Assembly (NCBI GenBank): GCA_002314935.1 | Contig: DCHW01000004.1 | Coordinates: 1-14,486, forward strand | Origin: Clostridiales bacterium UBA1742 | Lineage (GTDB): Bacteria > Bacillota > Clostridia > TANB77 > CAG-508 | Length of the DNA: 14,486 nucleotides | Reading direction: 5' to 3' | The notes under the pieces: model-generated | Database searches by the model: none | Seen by the model: the letters and a program-made list of their open reading frames with translations, nothing else | What the model was told of the DNA's origin: nothing | Program-made: the position numbers and the translations under genes | Shown here: one piece after another, positions 7,702 to 13,371 of the stretch | Layout: every line of letters starts with the position of its first letter | How positions within the stretch are numbered: the stretch's first letter is position 1

Positions 7702-7731
7702 ATAATATTTTTCAGTAAAAAAACAAGTGAA
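7702..7731 (-). promoter_or_regulatory. Candidate promoter of the small hydrophobic peptide
   Basis: Reading the minus strand, TTCACT (7731-7726) is followed after 18 bp by TATTAT (7707-7702). Transcription would start near 7695, giving a leader of about 70 bases that contains both alternative hairpins. Confidence 0.4.
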
Positions 7732-7797
7732 CAAACAAAAATTTTAAATAATTATTCATATACGAACTAGATAAATTTGAATATGTATGTGATAATA

Positions 7798-7826
7798 TAG
7801 AAAAATTTTAAAATATATTATATAAT
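7798..7826 (+). promoter_or_regulatory. Candidate promoter for the LRR/transglutaminase gene
   Basis: A consensus TATAAT (7821-7826) has a weak -35, TAGAAA (7798-7803), 17 bp upstream. The region is so AT-rich that chance matches are likely. Confidence 0.35.
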
Positions 7827-7871
7827 TAAAGTATATTTATAATGAAAATAAATTAAAATTAGGAGAGAGTT

Positions 7872-9392
7872 ATGATAAAAGGGTTTCCACAGCCAGAAGG
7901 AGAATATATTAGGGCTGAAATTGATAAATATAGACAAGAGCATAGTATTGCTGAACCTGAAGAAATTAAAAAAGTTTATTCTAAAAATGATAGTTTTTTA
8001 GAAGAAGAGTTGTTATATGTTAAAACAATGAGAATAACAAATAAACTTATACCATATTTACAATATTTTCCTAATTTAACGGATATAATAATTGATTGTG
8101 AAGAAATAATATCTCAAAAAGACATACAGAATATTATAAATCAATATCCTAATTTAAAAAGATTAAGTATATCAGAACAATTAGGAATGCAATCTATAGA
8201 TGTCGGAGCATTAGAGCAATTACAAGTTTTAGAAATTAAATCAAATAGTGCTTTAAAAACAGTAAAAGGAATTGATAAGATAAAAGATTTATGGTCATTA
8301 ACATTCTATGATAATCAAGTTTATAGTGAAAAAGGAATACAGGATTTAGTAAAAAAAGTTTGTGCTCCATCAAGAAAATTTGAATGTAATTTTGATGTGT
8401 TATATATGCCGGAAGTAATTGATTATATTAAAGAAAACAATATAAATATTGATTCTGTAGATTACCAGTTTAAATGGAAAGAACACCTGAAGTCTGGAGT
8501 AGAAATCTCTCAAAACGATTTAGAATATAGTACAAAAGAATTATATTCTGCATATACAAAAGCTTCTGAAATAGTAGAGCAATACATTGAGCCGACAGAT
8601 ACAGCAAAGCAGAAATATGCTATCTTGTATCAATGGATGTGCGAAAATGTAACTTATGATAATGATGCATTAAAAGATGAAAGTTATATGCATAGTGAAA
8701 ATGGATTGGCAAGAGGACGTAAATGTGGGACAAATGGTTCAATTAATGCTTTATTATATGGAAGTTGTATTTGTCAAGGATATTCAAAAACAATGCAAAT
8801 GTTATTAAAATTAAGTGGAATATCTGCTTTTGATATTGGTTGTATTGTGAATGAAGAAGAAAAAAAACAAGCTGTAAAAATATATGATGGTAAAAGACAT
8901 GCTGATAATAGTGATCATTCTATTCTAAAAGTTAATCTTGATGGTGAGATATATTATAGTGATGTTACATTTGATGCTAGTAGATTTCAAAAAGGAAAGA
9001 AAAGGCAGTATTTTTTATTATCTAAAGAAGATATTTCAAAAAATCACAAACTAATTGGAGAAAATGAAACTATAGATAGAGGAATAAGTATTTCAAATGA
9101 AGAACAAGAAAAATTATTTAGTTTTTCTAAAGATAGATTAGATATAACAAAAACTAAATCTAAACGAACATCCTTTACACAAAAACTAGGTAAAGAAACG
9201 TTAGATATGCAAAAAGATACTAGAAGAATTGATGAAGTAGAACAGCAAATGGCTGAACAAATGAAAGAACCAATACAACAAAATTTAAGGAAATTTACAC
9301 AAGATTTAGAAAATGGTGATTTAGATAATGAGAATCCAAAAAAGAAAGATAGTCATAAAGTTGAAAAAGGTGACGATGACTATGTTAGGTAA
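7872..9392 (+). CDS. Leucine-rich-repeat protein with transglutaminase-like domain
   Basis: This 506-residue protein has no signal peptide. Residues about 50-150 contain degenerate leucine-rich repeats (FPNLTDIII, YPNLKRLSI, LEQLQVLEI, IKDLWSLTF). Residues about 240-385 form a transglutaminase-like papain-fold domain with a probable triad of Cys301 (CICQGYSK), His349 (DHSILKV) and Asp364 (YYSDVTFD). Such domains act as cysteine proteases, peptide N-glycanase-like enzymes or crosslinkers; the activity here is unknown. The tail from about 400 is highly charged and looks disordered or coiled. The start has AGGAGAG just upstream of ATG 7872. The next gene begins 24 bases after the stop, so the two are probably one operon. 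The lack of an export signal suggests a cytoplasmic role, or export by a route not visible here. Confidence 0.8.
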   Translation: MIKGFPQPEGEYIRAEIDKYRQEHSIAEPEEIKKVYSKNDSFLEEELLYVKTMRITNKLIPYLQYFPNLTDIIIDCEEIISQKDIQNIINQYPNLKRLSISEQLGMQSIDVGALEQLQVLEIKSNSALKTVKGIDKIKDLWSLTFYDNQVYSEKGIQDLVKKVCAPSRKFECNFDVLYMPEVIDYIKENNINIDSVDYQFKWKEHLKSGVEISQNDLEYSTKELYSAYTKASEIVEQYIEPTDTAKQKYAILYQWMCENVTYDNDALKDESYMHSENGLARGRKCGTNGSINALLYGSCICQGYSKTMQMLLKLSGISAFDIGCIVNEEEKKQAVKIYDGKRHADNSDHSILKVNLDGEIYYSDVTFDASRFQKGKKRQYFLLSKEDISKNHKLIGENETIDRGISISNEEQEKLFSFSKDRLDITKTKSKRTSFTQKLGKETLDMQKDTRRIDEVEQQMAEQMKEPIQQNLRKFTQDLENGDLDNENPKKKDSHKVEKGDDDYVR

Positions 9393-9416
9393 AAATACAA
9401 AGGAGTAGTATAAAAT

Positions 9417-9857
9417 ATGGTAAATACAGAGTATAAAATAGCATATAGTGAAGTTTTAGAAATATTAAAATATATTTCTAAAGAAGAATTTAATAAAGTA
9501 CCACCAGATATGTTAGAATTATTCAAGACCAATGCTAGCAATGAAAATCAATTTATATATGATCCAGATAAAACATTACAAGAACAAAATGTATCTGAAA
9601 TTGCTAGAGCCATAATTGCAATTTTATTTAGAGATTATTGGGCAACAGAAAACCAAAAAATAAAAATTTTAGCAAAACAAAATTATGACAGAGAAAAAAT
9701 GAAAGAAGAAAAATATAATTCAGATAATATATTTAAAGAGCACAGTACACTACAAGGGAAAAGTGCTATGACAAATGAAATTATTGCTATGGTAGAGTAT
9801 AAAGAATCTATATTTAAAAAGATTTGGAATAAAATTATAAGTATATTAAAAAAATAA
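9417..9857 (+). CDS. Uncharacterised small helical protein
   Basis: This 146-residue protein has an N-terminal region of about 80 residues (YSEVLEILKYISKEEFNKVP, then a segment with DPDKTLQEQNVSEIARAI). I have the impression that this arrangement is widespread among Clostridia as a hypothetical family. It is followed by a charged stretch (DREKMKEEKYNSDNIFKEH) and a short basic C-terminal helix (KKIWNKIISILKK) that could be amphipathic and membrane-touching. AAGGAG lies 11 bases before ATG 9417, a slightly long spacing. It follows the LRR/transglutaminase gene closely and is probably co-expressed, making it a candidate partner or substrate of that protein. No function can be assigned. Confidence 0.7.
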   Translation: MVNTEYKIAYSEVLEILKYISKEEFNKVPPDMLELFKTNASNENQFIYDPDKTLQEQNVSEIARAIIAILFRDYWATENQKIKILAKQNYDREKMKEEKYNSDNIFKEHSTLQGKSAMTNEIIAMVEYKESIFKKIWNKIISILKK

Positions 9858-10008
9858 AACTCTAACAAAATTATGTCAAAGATAAAAACATTTAAAACAA
9901 TGATGGATAATGAGATGCAGCTGAGTTTATCAGAATTTAAGGAATTTAAAACAGTGACTAAAATTTATAAAATAACATAAAAACCTAAAGTTATAGAGAA
10001 TAAAGAAA

Positions 10009-10034
10009 ATGAATCGATTTATCGGTTCATTTTT
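10009..10034 (+). terminator. Terminator, second copy of the tRNA-operon stem-loop
   Basis: ATGAATCGA/TCGGTTCAT with loop TTTA, followed by TTTTT. The stem-loop is base-for-base identical to 6767-6788, and the match extends leftward through AAAGAA with one mismatch. It probably ends the transglutaminase operon. Confidence 0.7.
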
Positions 10035-10035
10035 G

Positions 10036-10326
10036 TATTTTTACAAAATTTTAATGATAATTATAAAGAGCAGTGGTTTACAATCAAAGTTTTTTTAAAA
10101 TTATTTATAATTGCTTGAAATAATTTTAAATATTTGTTAATATGTATTTAATAAATCAATAAATATTAGGTGAGAAAACTTAAACACATTTTTTACAAGC
10201 GTATTTTGTTTTTACACACAAACAAAAGAAGAAAGAAGTTGAATTTTAATGACACCTGTAACCCTTGAGACTGTAACACACACACACACACAAGTGAATT
10301 TAATAAATATAAAAAGAAATAAATGT
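10036..10326. other. Gene-free AT-rich stretch with an (AC)8 run
   Basis: I see no supported gene here. The stretch holds a dinucleotide run of alternating A and C at 10276-10292 and a short TTTTGTTT/AAACAAAA inverted repeat near 10205-10226. A possible 49-codon frame from 10249 crosses the AC run but has no ribosome-binding site and ends within the following hairpin, so it is not annotated as a gene. Confidence 0.6.
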
Positions 10327-10385
10327 AAACACTATATTTATGTATTTTTTGCGTATACAAAAAATATGAAAATATGGTGTTTTTT
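10327..10385 (+). terminator. Long AT-rich imperfect hairpin, terminator-like
   Basis: Two 25-base arms (10327-10351 and 10358-10382) pair at about 21 positions, with further G-T pairs, around a 6-base CGTATA loop. The right arm runs into TTTTTT. It could end a transcript entering from the left, or be a remnant of a mobile repeat next to the MITE. Confidence 0.45.
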
Positions 10386-10427
10386 ATTTGCAATATAAAT
10401 GTGGAGTGAAAAATTTTACAGTATGAA

Positions 10428-10560
10428 CGGGCGATTAAAATCGCCCCTACAAATGTAATTTGATGGGCAAATGAACCTGTAAAAATTCAGGAAATAAAAC
10501 ATAAATTTCATTTATACTTATAAACCATAATAAAATTGTAGGGGCGATTTTAATCGCCCG
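10428..10560. mobile_element. MITE-like element with perfect 25-bp terminal inverted repeats
   Basis: The 25 bases at 10428-10452 (CGGGCGATTAAAATCGCCCC, then TACAA) are the exact reverse complement of 10536-10560. They enclose 83 bp of non-coding AT-rich DNA, giving a 133-bp unit. Each terminal repeat is itself a palindrome, GGGCGATT-AA-AATCGCCC, and could form a GC-rich hairpin that stands out in this AT-rich region. No obvious target-site duplication is seen. It lies directly upstream of the pilin remnant. Confidence 0.65.
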
Positions 10561-10631
10561 CAAAATATAAAATAGTTGTTAATTTTTATGTTAAAACATA
10601 GATAAAATAAAAAAAGGAGGGGTTTCAAAAA

Positions 10632-10754
10632 ATGGAACAAAAAACAAACCAAAAAGGTATAACACTAATAGCATTAATTATCACGACCATATTCTCTTAT
10701 GACGAAAAATTAAAATCTAGCAATAACAAGGGTTTCCTCCTAACAACAATTTAG
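10632..10754 (+). pseudogene. Type IV pseudopilin leader, truncated by insertion
   Basis: This 40-codon frame begins MEQKTNQKGITLIALIIT, the class-III prepilin leader in which a peptidase cuts after the Gly of KG and the following hydrophobic segment becomes the pilin core helix. A real pseudopilin continues with about 15 more hydrophobic residues and a globular domain. Here the sequence turns polar after IITT (IFSYDEKLKSS) and stops. AAAAAGGAGG lies 11 bases before the ATG, so the original gene start is intact. The break near 10685 coincides with a GA dinucleotide and is followed by mobilizable-element genes, suggesting that the element inserted here and the rest of the pilin gene lies beyond its right end. 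Confidence 0.6.
10681..10690. other. Probable left end of the mobilizable element
   Basis: The pilin-like coding sequence ends at about this point. The GA at 10685-10686 fits the GA dinucleotide at which TnpX-type large serine recombinases of the Tn4451 group insert. The other end is outside the window, so the junction is inferred from loss of pilin similarity only. Confidence 0.35.
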
Positions 10755-10778
10755 AAATAATAAAATTTTCACATATTT

Positions 10779-10821
10779 AAAAGATGAATTGTAAAAAATA
10801 AATACAATTTCATCTTTTTTT
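10779..10821 (+). terminator. Terminator before tnpV
   Basis: AAAAGATGAATTGTA (10779-10793) pairs with TACAATTTCATCTTTT (10803-10818) with one bulged T, followed by a T run. It would stop transcription entering the element from the interrupted pilin gene. Confidence 0.7.
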
Positions 10822-10868
10822 GATTTTGTAATAGTTAAAACAAAAAGTTGAAAGGAGATTTAAAAATT

Positions 10869-11261
10869 ATGGAGAACAAAGAATTAAAAGAAAGATTTAT
10901 AGATGAAAAAACAGGAATTGAATATGTAAGACTAGGAGAATACTATCTACCAAATTTAGTATTACCAAAACAAAAGAAAATACATTTGAATAAATATGGC
11001 AGAATGAGATTAAACTATTTAAAAGAACATAAGAAAGCAGAATATACAATAATGTTTATTGAAAATACATTGATAGACCATTTGGAAGAAATACAAGAAA
11101 CAGCGACTAAAAGATTTGATTTAATTATTGAAGATTTGAAAGCTAAAAGTAATTTAACAGAAGATATGAAAAATACAGATATGCTTTATTGGGTTGGAAC
11201 TATGAATGCAATAAAGCAACAAGCCGAAGAGATTATATTTAAAGAATTAATATATGTTTAA
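10869..11261 (+). CDS. tnpV: TnpV, transposon-encoded protein
   Basis: This 130-residue protein matches the TnpV family, found on Tn4451-like mobilizable transposons and related integrative elements. Family features are the N-terminal IDEKTGIEYVRLGEYYLP segment, KYGRMRLNYLKEHKKAEY near residues 41-58, a helical middle, and the conserved ending MNAIKQQAEEIIFKELIYV. Its molecular role is not established. ATG 10869 was chosen because AAAGGAGA lies ten bases upstream; the TTG at 10848 would place the ribosome-binding site inside the gene. In Tn4451 tnpV follows the recombinase gene tnpX, but no recombinase is present upstream here. Confidence 0.85.
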   Translation: MENKELKERFIDEKTGIEYVRLGEYYLPNLVLPKQKKIHLNKYGRMRLNYLKEHKKAEYTIMFIENTLIDHLEEIQETATKRFDLIIEDLKAKSNLTEDMKNTDMLYWVGTMNAIKQQAEEIIFKELIYV

Positions 11262-11326
11262 AATTTTGCATTTTTAATGGAAAAATTTTGAATTTTATGA
11301 TATATTATGAAATAATAAACGAAATT

Positions 11327-11358
11327 TTTAATTTGGCAACAGTCGTTGCCAAATTAAA
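11327..11358. repeat. Stem-loop bracketing the DUF1016 gene, left copy
   Basis: TTTAATTTGGCAAC (11327-11340) and GTTGCCAAATTAAA (11345-11358) form a perfect 14-bp stem with loop AGTC. There is no T tail, so it is a poor terminator. A close copy lies just after the nuclease gene at 12419-12449. Confidence 0.85.
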
Positions 11359-11383
11359 GCAAAGAAAGAAGGAATGTAATTAT

Positions 11384-12422
11384 ATGAATAATCAAGTATT
11401 ACCTGAAGATTATAAAGATACATTGGATTCAATTGTAAATAAAATAAAAATTGCACAACAAAATGCAACTTTATCTGCAAATTATTATTTATTAAAATTA
11501 TATTGGGATATAGGAAATATTATAGTAGATAAGAAAAATAGGGAAGATTGGGGAACTGGAGTAATAGAAAGATTATCTATTGATTTGAAAAATACTTTTC
11601 CAGATATGCAAGGTTTTTCAGCAAGAAATTTAAGAAATATGAGACAACTTGTAGAGAATTATCCTGACGAAAAAATTGTAGAAACTACACTTTCACAAAT
11701 AACATGGTCACATAATTTAGTTTTAATGAATAAAATTAAGGATATTGAAGAAAGAAAATGGTATATAAATAAATGCGTTCAAAATGGTTGGGCAAGAAGT
11801 GTTCTTATTCATCAAATAGAATATGGCTTATATGAAAGAGCAACAACAGAAGAAAAAACTCACAATTTTCCGAAAACTCTTCCACCTGTACAATCTGAAT
11901 TGGCAACACAAACACTTAAAGATCCATATTTATTTGATTTTCTTACATTAGCACAGAATTATAAAGAAAAAGATTTAGAAGACCAATTAGTGAAACATAT
12001 AACTCAGTTTTTATTAGAATTAGGTGCTGGATTTGCATTTGTAGGAAGACAATATCATTTAGAAGTAGGAGGAGATGATTATTATATCGACTTATTATTT
12101 TACCATTTAAAATTAAAATGCTATGTAGTAATAGAACTAAAAACGGTGGAATTTCAACCTGAATTTGCACGGAAAATTGAATTTTTATTTATCAGCTGTT
12201 GATGATATAATAAAAACAGAAAATGATAATCCATCTATTGGTATTTTGCTATGTAAAGAAAAAAATAAAGTTAAAGCAGAATATGCTTTAAAAGATATAA
12301 ATAAACCGATTGGAATTTCAGAATATGAATTGATAAAGTCAATTCCAGAAGATTTGAAATCAAATTTACCAACAATAGAAGAAATTGAAAAAGAGATAGA
12401 AGATAAAATGTCAGACAATTAA
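11384..12422 (+). pseudogene. DUF1016/YhcG-type PDDEXK nuclease, frameshifted
   Basis: The two reading frames together make a DUF1016 protein of about 345 residues. The N-terminal DUF1016 helical domain (about residues 10-150) includes GFSARNLRNMRQL (77-89) and SQITWSHNLVLM (104-115). The C-terminal PDDEXK nuclease domain has probable catalytic Asp236 (YYIDLLFY), Glu251 and Lys253 (VIELK). At 12170 an extra C after GAATTTGCA shifts the frame: without it FQPEFAGKLNFYLSAVDD would continue, as the family expects. As written, the first frame ends at 12202 after 272 residues, just past the catalytic motif. The rest is open in the other frame to 12422. The ATG at 11384 has AAGGA upstream; an earlier in-frame ATG at 11288 would put the stem-loop in the coding sequence. 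The family is often found in accessory and defence regions, where it occupies the cargo position of this element. Confidence 0.85.
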
Positions 12423-12449
12423 TTTTGGCAACTGCGGTTGCCAAATTAA
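12419..12449. repeat. Stem-loop bracketing the DUF1016 gene, right copy
   Basis: TTAATTTTGGCAAC (12419-12432) pairs with GTTGCCAAATTAA (12437-12449) with one bulged T and loop TGCG. It overlaps the stop codon of the nuclease second frame. The core TTTGGCAAC/GTTGCCAAATTAAA is shared with the left copy. Confidence 0.85.
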
Positions 12450-12456
12450 AAAATAA

Positions 12457-12494
12457 CGCTTTGAATTTAGAAATAAGTTCAAGGCGATTTTTTT
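12457..12494 (+). terminator. Terminator after the DUF1016 gene
   Basis: CGCTTTGAA (12457-12465) pairs with TTCAAGGCG (12478-12486), one T-G pair, followed by seven Ts at 12488-12494. Confidence 0.75.
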
Positions 12495-12607
12495 ATGGAA
12501 ATTTTTTGTCTACATTTTTAAGATATAAACTTATATTACTTGTACCATAAAAATGGAAATAAAGCTCAAATAAGGCGAATGAATTTAGAAGAAAGGAGGG
12601 TATAGAA

Positions 12608-13081
12608 ATGTCAAATTTAAATTTGAAAGGATTGTGGATTCCAATTGAAATATTAACAGATAAAAATTTAAGTGATAAAGAAAAATATATATATTCACTT
12701 GTAATATTTCTAAGTCAAGAAAAGCAATATTGTTTTTGCACTAATAAAACTATAACTGAACTTTTGAATATATCAGTAACTCAAGTATCAAAATTAGTAA
12801 ATTCATTAAAAGATAAAGGGTATATAAATATTGAAATGATATATAAGAAAAATAGTAAAGAAGTAGAGATGAGAAAACTTATACCTATTGAAGAAAAGTT
12901 AAATACCCTATTAAACAAAAGTTTAATACCCTCCCCAACAAAACTTCAATACCCTATTGAAGAAAAGTTTAAGGATAATAAATATAATAAAAATATAAAT
13001 AAAATAAATAATAAAGCTAATTTTGAACAAAGAGATTATAGTAACTTCGATTGGAATAACTTATATGCAAATGGAGAGTGA
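12608..13081 (+). CDS. Winged-helix DNA-binding protein of the mobilizable element
   Basis: This 157-residue protein begins with a winged helix-turn-helix domain (about residues 20-95): helices over LSDKEKYIYSLVIFLS and NKTITELLNISVTQVSKLVNSLKDKGYI, then a strand pair. This resembles the N-terminal domains of plasmid replication initiators and phage replisome organisers. The rest is low-complexity, with repeated PIEEK(L/F) units at 93-97 and 116-121, an Asn/Lys tract and an ending YSNFDWNNLYANGE. Proteins of this layout commonly sit next to MobV relaxases on plasmids and integrative elements; a role in replication or copy control is inferred. AAAGGAGGG lies seven bases before ATG 12608. The coding DNA for the PIEEK units contains direct repeats and palindromes. 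Confidence 0.7.
   Translation: MSNLNLKGLWIPIEILTDKNLSDKEKYIYSLVIFLSQEKQYCFCTNKTITELLNISVTQVSKLVNSLKDKGYINIEMIYKKNSKEVEMRKLIPIEEKLNTLLNKSLIPSPTKLQYPIEEKFKDNKYNKNINKINNKANFEQRDYSNFDWNNLYANGE
12884..12969. repeat. Iteron-like repeats inside the winged-helix gene
   Basis: The 17-base sequence CCTATTGAAGAAAAGTT occurs exactly at 12884-12900 and 12953-12969. Between them are two small palindromes: TATTAAAC-AAAA-GTTTAATA (12909-12928) and CTTCAATA-CCC-TATTGAAG (12944-12962), plus the shared AATACCC motif. They encode the PIEEK repeats but could also be protein-binding sites. Confidence 0.6.
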
Positions 13082-13153
13082 AAGAAGGAATGAAACATTT
13101 GCTAAAATAGAAACAGTCACTTTGGAAAATTAAACAACTTTTGCTACTATTTC

Positions 13154-13189
13154 TTTTGGTTTAATTGAAGATATGAAATTAAACCAAAA
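13154..13189. repeat. 13-bp perfect inverted repeat upstream of oriT
   Basis: TTTTGGTTTAATT (13154-13166) and AATTAAACCAAAA (13177-13189) are separated by 10 bases, with no T tail on either strand. A smaller palindrome, GGAAAATTTTTTCC, follows at 13231-13244. Confidence 0.75.
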
Positions 13190-13255
13190 CATAAAAATTG
13201 CTTCAGCAAATTTTATGAAAAAAGGTTGTAGGAAAATTTTTTCCTGCCACACAGA

Positions 13256-13307
13256 AACACTTTTTAGCTGATAGCGTTAAGAAAAGTGTTGTAGTGTGTT
13301 ACAACAC
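13256..13307 (+). other. oriT: oriT with pMV158-type MobV nick site
   Basis: The sequence TAGTGTGTTA at 13292-13301 equals the nick region of the pMV158 origin of transfer (TAGTGTG/TTA), which places the cut between 13298 and 13299. It lies in a perfect 8-bp inverted repeat, GTGTTGTA (13286-13293) and TACAACAC (13300-13307). A second inverted repeat, AACACTTTT (13256-13264) with AAAAGTGTT (13282-13290), shares the central arm, so the two hairpins are mutually exclusive. The relaxase gene begins 65 bases downstream. Confidence 0.85.
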
Positions 13308-13371
13308 AATTAAAAATAGAGAAGAAATATAAAATATATTCGTGTTTTTTAGCATGAGCAAGGAGGTATAT

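Noticed and set aside
9873..9980. 35-codon frame beginning MSKIKTFKTMMDNEM after the 146-residue gene
   Set aside because: The composition is protein-like and it could be a remnant of a decayed gene, but there is no ribosome-binding site and no recognised family.
10249..10398. 49-codon frame crossing the (AC)8 run
   Set aside because: It has no ribosome-binding site or recognisable product, and its end lies inside a terminator-like hairpin. A phase-variable gene was considered but is not supported.
10615..10741. Complementarity between the pilin-leader ribosome-binding site AGGAGG (10615-10620) and CCTCCT (10736-10741)
   Set aside because: The match is only six bases over more than 100 bases, and the second copy probably belongs to the inserted element, so regulation is unlikely.
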